64,000 bases of DNA, taken from NCBI GenBank assembly GCA_933822405.4, contig CAKOGP040002202.1, forward strand, positions 124,001 to 188,000. Reading direction: 5' to 3'. Source of the DNA: Cylindrotheca closterium. Its lineage: Eukaryota; Bacillariophyta; Bacillariophyceae; Bacillariales; Bacillariaceae. Each line of letters opens with the position of its first letter. Position 1 is the first letter of the stretch. The notes beneath the pieces were generated by a model. That model worked only from the letters and a program-made list of their open reading frames with translations. It did no database searches and was not told where the DNA came from. The position numbers and the translations under genes are program-made. Shown one piece after another: positions 8,107 through 19,049 of this stretch.

Positions 8107-11100
8107 ATGGCAAAGGAAACAGAGGATACAGATGACCTTGTGAAGCCATCAAAGCAAGACGATAAAATGCCTTCTGAGCAGATCGAGGTTCTTGTGATTC
8201 CCGCGGACTCTGAATATGGGTCGGATGACCTTTCTCTGGGGTCTCAAAATTCAACTGCCGACCTTAAGTTGGTTGAATCACCATCATCTGAGCATCCTCA
8301 GTTGTTGGTGGATATTGTTCCGCCCAATTATGATACCCTTGCATCAATTAAGTCATCCGCATCCAATTCAGTGGGTACTCTAGAATCCAATCCCTCCGTA
8401 ACGCAAAATCCGGACTATGACTACGACGATGACGTACCTTTTTCATATTACGCACCTCTGAAGACAAAAGAACGCACAGCTCCTCTCATCGACCATCACA
8501 AGTCCAAGAAGCAAAAGAAACAAGAAAAGAAGGAGCGAAAAAAGGAAATAAAAAAGGTACGGCAGGAAGTGCAGCAGAATCGCAAGAGTGAACAACAGGA
8601 AACATCAGATTTGGAGTCAACAGTCGAGGCGGATGAATCGATTGCTACTCTTCCTCATTTCAGCCTGGCCACATCGATGGCTGGACTTATGTTCTCCAGT
8701 GGGGATCCATATGTGATTCCATATTCTAGTCCAACCTTTCTATGGGACGATGGTGAGGTGGTTGTAGTAGGAGAAATTGATGACGACGATGACGATGAAG
8801 ACTTTTCAATTGAAGGACTTGAGTCCTTTAAGATGGTTAAGTCGAAGCGAAAAAGCACAAGCCAAAATCAAAACAGCAACCCTCCAAAGAAAAAAGGCAG
8901 TAGTAGCAGCAGCAGCAGCAGCAGCAGCAGCGGCAGTAAACACAACAGCAGCAGCAGCAACAACAATAATGACAAAAAGAAAAAGAAGAAGCGAGGCAGG
9001 AGAGCAGATTATGAAGAACCAGAGGAAGAAGACGAGCATGAAACCGCTGAAGATGAAATTGCAAAAACTCCTGCTCATCCCACGAAAGATGTAGCAGCGA
9101 GGGTGGAAGCCATTTTCACGAACAAGGACATGATCTTGGACGAGTTCGACGAATATATTGAGAGAGTGGGAGAAGAACAGAAAGAACTCGAAGAAATGTT
9201 GGAAGAGCAGCGAGGCCGCAATCGGAGCAATTCCGTGTCGAGCAAAAAAAGTAGCCACCGAGGTAGGAGTTCGAGCAAGCCGAAACACAGTGCACGGAGC
9301 CAATCGAAGGGGCCAAAAGCGAGAAGTGTTAGTAAATCAGCAACGCAAAGGCGAAAGGTGAAGGACGAAGTCGCCAAACACTCTCTCGACAATACACTCA
9401 AGATTATGCTAGGAGAAACACCGAAATCTCCTGAGAATCGCAGATCCTCACTCGCAAGTGGAAGAAGTAAATCAGAATTTCTGGTCGATTACATACGTAA
9501 CGCAAGCAACGAGAGAGGCGACGGCGAGAAGAGTGCACCCTCAAGCCCAAGAAGAAAGAATGGGAAATCAGAAGGTCTCACATTAGACGAATCGATAGAA
9601 AGACTACCTTCAGTCACGAGGATGCTTCCGAGACGAAGCTCCAGTTTCTCGAAATTAGAATGCGTTCGCAACAAGGAATCTTCCAAGCATGCTAAAAACG
9701 AAACGGAGCAAGTGCGGCAGCCATTGTCCGAAGAGGTAGGTGAAAAGACCAAGACGAAAGCGAAAGACCAGGACTCTTCCAAACATGCTAAAAACAAAAC
9801 GGAGCAAGTGCGGCAGCCAATGTCCGAAGAGGTAGGTGAAAAGACCAAGACGAAAGCGAAAGGGAAAGATCAGGATTCTTCCAAACATGCTAAAAAAGAA
9901 ACAGAGGAAGAGGTAATTGAAAAGATCAAGACGAAAGAGAAAGCGAAAGATAAAGAAAAAGATAAAGACAAAGCCTCTTCAAAGAAAGACAAGGGGAAGA
10001 AAGGAAAGGCTGATGCCCTCACTCTCGACGATTCAGTTGAGAGACCCCAGTCAATATCAAAGGATTTGCGGAGGCAAAGCAACAGTTATCCAGATATTGA
10101 TAGACTAAAATCTGCAAAGCCTGATGCGCCTACCCAACCGATGGAAGGCAACAAATTGAAGCTCTCATTAAAAACGTTACAATCGTTATCAGAAGATATG
10201 CTTGGAAAGGTTAGCAGCAAGACAAAGAAAATTCAAGGCAAAGGAAAGAAAGAAGAACAAGAAGCTCTCACACTGGACGACTCGGTGGAGAGACCCCGGT
10301 CAATATCAAAGAATTTGCGGAGAGAAAGCAACAGTTATCCAGATATTGATAGACTAAAATCTGCAAAGCCTGATGCACCTACCCAACCGACGGAAGGCAA
10401 CAAATTGAAGCTTTCCTTTAAAACATTACAATCATTGTCAGAAGATGTGCTTGGAAAGGTTACCAGCAAGACAAAGAGTGCGCAAAAGGGAAAGAAAGAA
10501 AAGGCTGACACCCTCACGCTTGACGATTCCGTTGAGAGACCGTTGCCCTTTTCGCTCGGTCATCGAAGGACAAGCAGTAGCTATTCAGATCTAGAAGGTA
10601 GGAAACCGGGAGAAAACGAATCTTCGTTGAAGCGTGATTCCAAGAATGGAAACATGAAGGATTCTTCGAAAGCAGCCCTCTCAGCACACTCAGAACATAT
10701 TGGCGCAAAGCCGTCACGTTCGAAAAAGAAAGCCCAAGGTAAAGGAAAGAAAGAAGAGCAAGGAGCTCTCACGCTGGACGATTCCGTGAAGCGACCACCG
10801 TCCGTTTCGAAAGGTATGCGCAGACAAAGCAACAGCTATCCAAAGTTGGAAGGGGCAAAACACAACAGCTCTTCTAGCGGTACGTCAAGTCGGAACTCAG
10901 ATTTCGATACAAAGAAGGCGAAGACGTCCAGTGCTAAAGGGCATCGGCAAAAAAATGCTAAGTTGCTCTCTTCATCAGAACATGGGGTTGCTCAGAATAC
11001 CGTCAAAAGAAAGGGCGACGAGAAGGCACTGGAACCGACTTTTGAAGATTTTGTAGTGCCTTTGGCTCCTCCATCGGATCTCAAACAGTCGTGGTCATCC

Positions 11101-11967
11101 GAGAGGCAGCTTAAAAGCGCAGATAATAGTCCGAACCAGATGGAATTCAAAGCTGCTGCTTTGCCCACTGATCTGAAAAGAGGAGGTTCGTTTGGATCCG
11201 ATAACGTGTTGAAACCGCCACATAATAAGAAACATGGCAAAGCTGAATCGCCATCCATCAAAGGTCACAAGAAAAGTTCCAAAAAGAATCAGCACAGTCG
11301 CAGTAAAAGTCCAGGAGCTAAGATGAAAAAGAGCAGTAAGGAAGAACAGGCAGGTAGTAGTATTGATGGTTCTGAGCATGTCAAGGAGAAAAAGAAACTG
11401 TCCAGGACTCGGAGTAAGAGTTTGACGAAGGTGAAGCAAAACTCGGAGAGTGGCAAGAACAAAGGCGACACTACGGAGGAACAAAAAAAGAAGGAGAGCA
11501 ACGATAAAGAGGTACCAGAAAAGACGGAAGATCCGGGAAGTGAACATCATCCAAAAACAACCGATGAGTCTCGGACACTTGGCTTACTTGGAGATTCCGA
11601 CCTTGATTCCGACCTTGATTCGTTGGAAGAATTTGCTTCCATGGCTGACACAACAACAGCTCTCGGATCCAAGCCATCAAAGCCAAAACAGAGTGAAAGC
11701 ACTGCCGCTGTGAAAAAATCATCAGATTCATCAGACAATGGTGATACGAAAACCACAAAGAAGAACAAGGCCCAGAGCACAATCATGATGGAATCTGTTT
11801 CCACCCTCGAAGAGTTGGCTGGCGCAGTCGCGGATGCTCGAGTAGATGGCTCGGAGGCTCCAAAAATGAGAAAAAGCACGGGCATTCCCAACCCCGACTT
11901 GCCGAACAAACCAAAGAAAGGGAAGAAATCTGATCGGAAGCATGGTTTGTCGGCAACTATGCACTAA
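8107..11967 (+). CDS. Large Lys/Ser-rich repeat protein, function unknown
   Basis: A 1286-residue, almost entirely disordered and highly charged protein. Features in order: an acidic N-terminal part with YDYDDDVPFSYYAP near residue 105, a Lys-rich stretch, a short folded-looking segment with FSLATSMAGLMFSSGDPYV (about 180-200), an Asp run, a polySer/polyAsn tract encoded by AGC repeats (8897-8960), and a coiled-coil-like acidic helix around 335-370. From residue ~490 there are five copies of a module built on LTLDDSVERP followed by RRQSNSYPDLE (about residues 490, 637, 720, 802, 887), plus three copies of SSKHAKNETEQVRQP...EEVGEKTKTKAK (9676-9950). The RRxS cores look like basophilic kinase sites. 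No known domain was recognised; a cytoskeletal or nuclear scaffold role is only a guess. Confidence 0.72.
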   Translation: MAKETEDTDDLVKPSKQDDKMPSEQIEVLVIPADSEYGSDDLSLGSQNSTADLKLVESPSSEHPQLLVDIVPPNYDTLASIKSSASNSVGTLESNPSVTQNPDYDYDDDVPFSYYAPLKTKERTAPLIDHHKSKKQKKQEKKERKKEIKKVRQEVQQNRKSEQQETSDLESTVEADESIATLPHFSLATSMAGLMFSSGDPYVIPYSSPTFLWDDGEVVVVGEIDDDDDDEDFSIEGLESFKMVKSKRKSTSQNQNSNPPKKKGSSSSSSSSSSSGSKHNSSSSNNNNDKKKKKKRGRRADYEEPEEEDEHETAEDEIAKTPAHPTKDVAARVEAIFTNKDMILDEFDEYIERVGEEQKELEEMLEEQRGRNRSNSVSSKKSSHRGRSSSKPKHSARSQSKGPKARSVSKSATQRRKVKDEVAKHSLDNTLKIMLGETPKSPENRRSSLASGRSKSEFLVDYIRNASNERGDGEKSAPSSPRRKNGKSEGLTLDESIERLPSVTRMLPRRSSSFSKLECVRNKESSKHAKNETEQVRQPLSEEVGEKTKTKAKDQDSSKHAKNKTEQVRQPMSEEVGEKTKTKAKGKDQDSSKHAKKETEEEVIEKIKTKEKAKDKEKDKDKASSKKDKGKKGKADALTLDDSVERPQSISKDLRRQSNSYPDIDRLKSAKPDAPTQPMEGNKLKLSLKTLQSLSEDMLGKVSSKTKKIQGKGKKEEQEALTLDDSVERPRSISKNLRRESNSYPDIDRLKSAKPDAPTQPTEGNKLKLSFKTLQSLSEDVLGKVTSKTKSAQKGKKEKADTLTLDDSVERPLPFSLGHRRTSSSYSDLEGRKPGENESSLKRDSKNGNMKDSSKAALSAHSEHIGAKPSRSKKKAQGKGKKEEQGALTLDDSVKRPPSVSKGMRRQSNSYPKLEGAKHNSSSSGTSSRNSDFDTKKAKTSSAKGHRQKNAKLLSSSEHGVAQNTVKRKGDEKALEPTFEDFVVPLAPPSDLKQSWSSERQLKSADNSPNQMEFKAAALPTDLKRGGSFGSDNVLKPPHNKKHGKAESPSIKGHKKSSKKNQHSRSKSPGAKMKKSSKEEQAGSSIDGSEHVKEKKKLSRTRSKSLTKVKQNSESGKNKGDTTEEQKKKESNDKEVPEKTEDPGSEHHPKTTDESRTLGLLGDSDLDSDLDSLEEFASMADTTTALGSKPSKPKQSESTAAVKKSSDSSDNGDTKTTKKNKAQSTIMMESVSTLEELAGAVADARVDGSEAPKMRKSTGIPNPDLPNKPKKGKKSDRKHGLSATMH
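8897..8960 (+). repeat. AGC trinucleotide tract inside coding sequence
   Basis: An AGC/AGT run encodes polySer, interrupted by one GGC, and is followed by further AGC and AAC/AAT codons. Such coding trinucleotide tracts are prone to length variation. Confidence 0.85.
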
Positions 11968-12083
11968 TGATCAATTTTGCAAGACGTGTAATATAGATTA
12001 TAGATTTTTCATGTGGAAGAATTTCAATAGACAAAGGTCCTCCAGGGTTTGGAATAGAAGCAATATATTTGCAACTGAAGCTG

Positions 12084-13053
12084 CTACACATATGCAGATG
12101 CGCAGATTTCTGGAGCAATGGCCTTGAAGTAACCGCCCGAGCAGCCACCGGATGTATCAGGGCACGAGGAACAATGTGCCTGGCGGAATTCACCCAGTCT
12201 TAAAATGGTCTTGCCTTCAATTTCCCGAATTCGCTGATTGTCCAATTGCCGGCTCACATGGTGGACAATCTCTCCTTGACGGGAGATGAACTTTCTCGTT
12301 CCAATCGGAGCATACTCCCACGTTTTCGTCGTATGCCCCGTCGTGCTACAAGACTTGGATGTTTGACACTCATCTTTTTGCAGATCCTCCATGAGGGAAG
12401 TCATCTTGGGAGAATCCCTGGACGATGGTGGGAAAAATGGGATCATGTCCAAATGATTCTCATAGGCCGTTTGTAGGACGTGTTCTTGATAGTACGAGCC
12501 AAACTCGGCGTCGCCCACCCGAGGGGCTCCAAAGGTGCATACATATTCAGGATTTGGCAAGTCGGGACTTTGCAAGAGCTCGAGCGCGAAGAGACTTGCC
12601 AAGCATCCTCCTTTGCTGTGCCCTGTCAAATATAGTTTGCACCTCCTCGTCGATTTGTATTTCGATTTCGTGTCGCAAGTTGACAAAACTTCTTGTAGAG
12701 CCTTGCGAACTTCCCGAGCCAAGCCCTTGTTGTTGTTGTTGTAGAGAGCGTCCCTGTGGAATCCTCCCGCTGGGCGGTGAAATCAGCTTGGCCGAGGTGT
12801 TTTGAAGCCAATCCCAGGCTTCCGACGTCGTACCGCGAAAGGCAATGACAATGCCATCTCGGGTGCGTCCAATCAAACACGAATTGACACCTTTGGTGAT
12901 TTGTAACGGCGGTGAAAGAAATCCAGCACCCGAAAGGTATGGCTCTCGGATTCCATAGGCCAAGGAAGAAGCGCATAGCAGTCTTCCATCCAAGGTCTTG
13001 GCGGCGGCAGCGGCGACCTTATTGGTCGATACTGATGTCTTATATGATGACAT
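12084..13053 (-). pseudogene. Class 3 lipase with an internal frameshift
   Basis: Two overlapping minus-strand frames together make one class 3 (fungal triacylglycerol-type) lipase. The first, 13053-12547, gives the N-terminus with LIGRTRDGIVIAFRGTTSEA and the strand before the lid. The second, ending at 12084, gives GGFHRDALYNN, KLYLTGHSKGGCLASLFALE (nucleophile Ser in GHSKG), FGAPRVGD, and NHLDMIPFFPP with the likely catalytic Asp. The family's usual motif of a His followed by GF sits in the second frame, so the switch falls near 12763-12775. A single-base insertion or deletion explains this; a sequencing error cannot be excluded. The C-terminus has a Cys-rich patch (HCSSCPDTSGGCSGG). If the shift is real, the gene encodes only a truncated 168-residue product. 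Confidence 0.75.
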
Positions 13054-13442
13054 GTTTTGTTACAGTGTTTTGAGTATTGTGACAGCACCAGCTTCCATCC
13101 ATCATGGAAAATTCTATACCTACAGGAACCAATATTCAATATAATAATTGCCACGTTGCGATTCATTCTTCCATGTTTCATCATCTCTAGTAGAGTTGTT
13201 GAGTCGTGCAATCGCACTGTGCCAATTAAGACATGTTTCAGATCACAAAATGCTGAAGCATGTCTTTCATTTCCATACTCTATCAGTATACTATAGGTGA
13301 TATGTCAATCATCGGTTTGTACTGTATGCTGCCATATTGCAAAGCATCAGCACTACTGCATTGTCCACCATCATCGCCATGAATAGTTTTTTTTTTTAAA
13401 TTTTAAAAATGATAGCGCTTTGAGGATGTGTGAGCGCCGGCC
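13054..13442. promoter_or_regulatory. Shared upstream region of divergent genes
   Basis: 389 bp between the lipase (minus) and the two-exon gene (plus). A T/A homopolymer-rich block lies at 13388-13408. No clear core promoter element recognised. Confidence 0.35.
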
Positions 13443-16400
13443 ATGCGCGCATTCCTCACTACCATATCATTGGTCGAAATGAGAACACTGACTGGCGAGC
13501 CAAAAATTGACACCACGGGTTCGGTTCTTCACATTTTCTTCACCCTACAAACCATCAACACGAATCATCGGAAGATCGAAAGCACTGTTCCTATTCCTGT
13601 GCATAAAAAGAAACCAAAATCGAGGATACCCAAACCTATCAAACTACAAAGCATGTTGCGACAAAACAATAGTAATGCATCGACATCATCGCAAAGCACT
13701 GGTGGGGACATTACAAAGAATAATCATCAACAACGGGAGCAAGAAGAACACCAAAAGAAGAAGGGGTCTCGTGGCATCAGTCCATTTTCTCTAAGATCTC
13801 GAGGTACTAGTCCCAGCGATGGAAAACCACGAGGAATCAGTCCATTCGGAAAGAAGAATCGAAATCAGGTTGTCCGCAAACAGTCCTCATCGGATTCCTC
13901 CTCCTCCTTAGGTTCCTCCAGCCATCATCATCATCATCATCATCAGGAATCCAAAGAAGACATTGTCGTGTGTCATGGAAGTGCTCGTAGCATTGTCTTT
14001 CGAGACCAACTTCGTTTGGCGGCCAAAATTATTCAGGAAGAAACTGATCAAGACATGTTGATGATGAGTGATGATGATGATGATAATGGCAGCAACCATA
14101 GTGGAAACGAAGCTGATGCTGGATTTGAAAGCATGCAGGCGGCAATGCGAGATAGCATTCGAGTATCCATTCGGGAGAGTGATGGCGGCAATAAAGTGAC
14201 GAATGAAATCAATTCGTTGGCGCACAACATGGTTCCCGAACTGAAGGATGTGACCCTTCGGGTTCAGGATGTCAGCGAGCGAAACGTTGAAATTGAAGGA
14301 CAACAAGTGCACTTGAAACCATTGCCCAAGCTGGAATTGGGCCCGACGCAAACATTTGACGCATTGGAAAATGATAAAACGACCGACATGGACAAGTCGG
14401 ATTGGAACATGGCGGAACAAGATGTCTATCAACTTTTGAAGAAACAGCAAGCTTGTGTCAAGACAATCAAGAACTCGGAATGGCCATCCTTTTTGCAACG
14501 CTTTCAAGTTGCCAAAAACAAGGAACAGAAGTGTCGATTTCCCACACAACATGAGGACATACCACCCAACCACCAAGAAGGGTATCCATTCAATAGCTTT
14601 GTCACATCGACAACCTTACTGCCCGAACTTGGCAAGAAAATGCGATGCTACGGATCCCTTTATTCGTATCCAGTGGGTGTGGTCTTTGCCTTGCCAAACT
14701 CGGATTCTCCAAACGAGGAAGACGATGCTGCAGCACAAGCCAAGACATGGTCCTGGCCAGCTGGGTATGCGGCCAAGACAGAATTTAACATTGAGCGTGG
14801 AAAGCTCATCAACGGGCGCCAGGAGGCATTGGTCTCACTGACCCAACTGCGTCAATACAACAAGGAATATGTCTACGAAAAGGATCACTACATTGGCGGT
14901 CGTCTTGTCAAGGGTGGCTTTCAAGTTGTTCCGTATAATGAAGTATTTCTGAGAGTTGGTGGAAGAGGACGCATCGTCCAAGGTATGGATACGGTAACAC
15001 GAGAAGCAAGAAACGATGTCAAGGGAACAGGTAGATCCTTTGGTACCGGCATGGGATTACCAGTTGCGTTGTTCATCCGATCTTGTACGATCGGGGATAT
15101 TCTTACATTGTTACGGACCAAGGCACGTGTGGAACATGTGCTGGGGGATCAATACATTCATGGTATTCCATTGCTAGTCATCACACCAGACTGTGGCGTT
15201 CGGGTCTTTTCGGAGCGTCTCCAGGTAATTTTTGTCTGTTACGAGTGCTTGCTTTTTATTCACTGCTGATACGGGTACTGACTTGAATTTTCGTTTTTCG
15301 ATACCAATCCATCAGCATGCATTTTGGAAACTAGCTGCCCACAGGGTCAATCCATTTCAAAATCCAATATTGGAGCCAAGTCTCAAGGTGGACGACCCAA
15401 ATCAAAATTATCTCCATCAAAAGGCATTGGAACAAATCTCTTTTCTAGACGACGACTATGAAGATGATGGTAATGCAGAATGGGTTTCATCCTACTTGAC
15501 TATCGAAGAATGTGCTCGACTGGCTGGAGGCTTTGGGGCTACGGACGAGTTTCTGGCGAAGCTCCTGGAAAAGGCAAGGGAGCAAGACCTATTGGAAGAT
15601 AGCGATGAAGAGAACCTAAAGAGCCCTCGCTCATCGCATCGTCGTCGCAATCGTCATGATTCACTGAATAACGTTATGTCCACTGCGCTGAATGCTGCTC
15701 TGCGGTCGAATGACTACTACACTGCGCGGCAGCTATTGATTGTCTATTCCATTGTATCGACTGGTCACTACCACGATCGATTCGAACACAACCACCAAGG
15801 AAGTAAGCAAAAGGGCCCAAACAATGAGATTAGTGATCAGGGTGGAAATGACACGGGTGCCGAAGATCCGACATCCCTCGAGTTTGCTTATCGCGTTTCT
15901 GAGACCGCTACCAATTCCGCTCTACCCGTGTCGAAGCAGCACGAAAAAGTGCCCGATGAAGCGGCGGAACAAAAGGAGGAAAAATCATTCAGTCCTCAAT
16001 TTACTCCAGTACTACCATCTTTGGATACATGGCGACTTCGCAACGCAACCAATTCACAAGGTATTCTATTCGTTCTTGGAGCTGTCGAAATACTGAGTGC
16101 CGCTCGTAGCGGAAGCGCGCAAAGCCGAGCAAAAGAATCCATTGTCGCGCTTGACGAGTGGGTTCAATACGGCGAAGAATCCGTAGCCTTTCGAATAGCC
16201 TCTTGGAGCAAACAAAGGGCAACCGAACACGATACCCACGTTGCACTGGAAGGTTCTTCACAGTTCATGGCATTCGTAAGCAACAAAGCGATCACCAATC
16301 GTAAAGGCTTTGCAAAAAAGCTTCAGTCAGCCTTGGAAGCTGAAAAAGGCGCGGATGCCGTTGCATCATCGGAAGAGTCACATTTGTGTTTCCTAAAGCG

Positions 16401-16551
16401 TATCCAAGAGATTGTGAACAGTCTTCATGCTCCTTGTCTGCGATTGGAAATTTTGCAATACATCTTGGGGTTAGATAACCGCTTTTCTGTGGATCATATT
16501 CGGCATTCGATGGAGCTGGCAGTAACTTGCATGGTTCTTGGTCTCTCCTAA
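13443..16551 (+). CDS. Conserved-looking two-exon protein, function unknown
   Basis: Join 13443-15224 and 15316-16551 (phase 0, GT-AG intron of 91 bp) gives 1005 residues; the unspliced frame stops at 15267-15269. The first ~250 residues are low complexity, with a RGISPFSLRSRGTSPSDGK-type repeat, a His run and an acidic patch. A denser, globular-looking region spans roughly residues 290-640, with FNSFVTSTTLLPELGKKMRC, GSLYSYPVGVVFALPN, SWPAGYAAKTEFNI and GRSFGTGMGLPVALF. After a polar linker, a second helical region fills the last ~200 residues. I do not recognise either domain. The start is uncertain: Met53 (LQSMLRQNN) is an alternative. Confidence 0.7.
15225..15315 (+). other. Spliceosomal intron
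   Basis: GTAATT donor after CTCCAG and CATCAG acceptor. Removal keeps phase 0 and joins SERLQ to HAFWKLAAH, bypassing the stop at 15267. Confidence 0.8.
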
Positions 16552-16800
16552 TAAGCGAAGTCATGCTGATAATTCATTAAACAATACCATATCGAGGCTT
16601 CCATAATGTTGAACGTGCCGAGTAGCAGAAGACTTGGCAATGCGTAGACGAAGCTAAACAACCTAGTCTGTCCTTTAGAATGAGCCCAATTACGGCACAT
16701 GGATCATAAATGACTACAATGTGTCAACTAAAGAGGTATGAAGTATGAATTCCAAATAATATATGAAAAGCTAATCAATGCACAGAGCATCTTGTAATGT

Positions 16801-19049
16801 TTAGTAGGCCCCCACCATATCCAAATCCTGAGTCGCCAAGATGTCGTACACGCAATCCTTGATACTCAATGGATCCTTCAAAGTGGCACAAGCCTTTTCT
16901 GCCTCTTCCTCAGCAATTGCACTCTCGTCCATTCGACGGCGACGCTCTCCGCGTGGGTCTTCAGGAAGTAGACAAGGCTTGGGGAACTGTGGATAGGAGA
17001 TATCATGGAACAACATCATGTCGTCATCTGGGCGCACTTGCCATTCGAGACCCAATTCATTAAAGTCATGAATGACAGTGGACTGGTCACGGGCATACGT
17101 CATCCCACTTCTGAAGTCACCCAGCATCCCCATCGTATTTCCCACCGCTTCTGCAGAAGCTTGAATGAAGTCAACCTTGACGAACTCCTTGTAGGTTGCA
17201 ATCACAAGCTTCTGGCCAGGGAACTTCGAGTCGAAGTCGATCTCAAATCTGCGCTTGGGGAAAGGGCGTGCGTTGTCATCGTAAATGGCTAAAGGGAAAC
17301 CTCCAATGGTCTTAGACTTTGCTTGGTGATCAAAGTTGATCCAATAGTTGGCCAAATCAGTTTCAACATCGGTAGACCCCTCCACTTCAAGAATATCGTC
17401 GCCGATTCGAACAGCCGCGGTTTTGATGTAACTCCAGTACCGCACAAGTTTCGTACGAATCTGAACATCCAATCCAATCCCACCCGCGAACTCAGCATCT
17501 TTAGCCAAGACCAAGTCACACTGTCCGTGGAACTCAAAGTGTTCACCCTTCCACGATGTAACTGTGATCACGGAAGATAAAACAGAAAAATTAGCAATAA
17601 GCATTGGAAATTCACAAAGCATTCGTTTCCAAAACACTTACAATGAGGATCACCTCTGCTTCCAGCATCGGATTGCAAGGTAACAACATCTTCCAAATCT
17701 AGATGATGTGCTTCGGTAGCACTAAATGAAGAGGCGATTTGATCCAATCCGGAATCCGAGAGGAAGGTGGGGCTCTGAAGGAAGCCTGTAATCTCAGCCT
17801 CAAGGTCTTCATCGGAGGCGGGTCCCTTGACAAATACAGTGGCTGTAGCGGTACAAGTCAAGCAAGTTGCGTCGACTGGACAATTGTCCGTTGTTTCGAC
17901 ACAATTTTGAACATCAAATAGTAAATTGCCAATAACCAGGGGGTCCAATGCCAATCTTCGTTCATGCTTGTGGTGTCTGTGGTGCCTATGGTGTCGGTGC
18001 TTGTGATGAACTCTGCCTCTCTTTAGTAGCCTTCGTCTGGATCCTTTACTTCCTTTGGAGGAAGAACCACAATTCACGATGCCTTGAGCAACCAAAGCTT
18101 GAAGTGCGCCTTTTGCTGTCGCGATGACAGTTGCCATGTTGCTCACACCATTATTCAACTGTAGGTCGAAGGAAAAAGTAAAGGTTGAACTATCCATGCC
18201 GTTTTGGCCTTGAACGAGCCCTCCACTTGAAATTGCCTGACAGTCTTCTGCTGTCGCTTCCACGTAAATTGATCCAGAAGAAGCAATAGGAGCCAAGGAA
18301 CCAGAAGCGGAAGGAGTTCCAAAAGAAGCGATGGGAGCGGAGCTTGAAGCTGCCGGGCTTGAAGCAATAGAGACTGGGGCCGACGACGTTACTGCCGTTG
18401 GCGCAGTAACTGGGACAGGAGCTCCCTTGGAGGAACCTTTGGAGGAACCTTTGGAGGAACCTTTGGAGGAACCTTTGGATCCTCCTCCACTGCCAGACCC
18501 TTTCACAGACGAAAAAGAAATAGTTACAGCGACTGGTGATGCAATTGGTGGAGATGCTGGTGCTGTGATTGGAACGGTGAATGGCACAGTGACGGGTGCA
18601 GCCACAGGCGCAGCAACTGGGGCAAGGGGGGCGATGCCAACAGGCTGGACTACAGGAGCGGAAGCAACTGCTACACAACCTCCACCCTTGGATGACTTGA
18701 CACTAGAATCCTTTTTGGTCCGACGTCTAGCGGCGGTGAAACCTGGCGGGCATCCCTCGGATTCCTTGGCCGAACCCTTCGACGATTTGGAGCCCTTGGA
18801 TTCCGAATCCTTTTTGGCCCGACGACGCCTTTCAATAGAAAGCCGACGTTGCCGTTTCGACAGTTTCGATTCTGGTTGGATTTGACCATAGTCCTCTTCC
18901 ATGGAATCGTACTCTAGGTCTCCCTCCTGGGATTGAAAGATAGCCTTGTCCCCTTCGAGCTCAGCATTTTCTGCGGCAAAAAATTGCTGGTAGCCAAATG
19001 CTGTTCCCAAAAGGACCGCCAACAACAATGGAAGAAACGATTTCATCAT
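16801..19049 (-). CDS. Secreted Ser-Lys-Gly-rich protein with von Willebrand D-like domain (two exons)
   Basis: Join on the minus strand of 19049-17642 and 17561-16801; the 80-bp GT-AG intron, when removed, restores GDPHFTSWKGEHFEFHGQCD, the diagnostic vWD opening. Product 722 residues. It starts with a clear signal peptide (MMKSFLPLLLAVLLGTAFG). Next come basic/Ser clusters, a Pro-Val-Ala-rich region of PVAAPVTVP type, a 12-nt tandem repeat encoding SSKG units (18425-18480), more Ala/Ser/Pro, a His/Arg-rich patch near 360-380 and a Cys-containing domain before the vWD. Several Arg-x-Leu sites (RRRLLKR, ERRLALDP, QRRLSIE) resemble the RXL processing sites known in diatom silaffin-type proteins. 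Likely an extracellular or silica-associated matrix protein; this role is inferred. Confidence 0.82.
17562..17641 (-). other. Spliceosomal intron
   Basis: Minus strand GTAAGT donor and CACAG acceptor, 80 bp. Splicing completes the His-Phe of the GDPHF motif; unspliced, the frame reads into a hydrophobic nonsense tail. Confidence 0.85.
18425..18482 (-). repeat. 12-bp tandem repeat encoding SSKG
   Basis: About four to five near-perfect 12-bp units (plus strand CCTTTGGAGGAA) within the vWD protein gene. Confidence 0.85.

Noticed and set aside
13908..14576. 222-codon minus-strand open frame
   Set aside because: Shadow of the 1005-residue two-exon gene; its start region translates the antisense of a His/Ser repeat.
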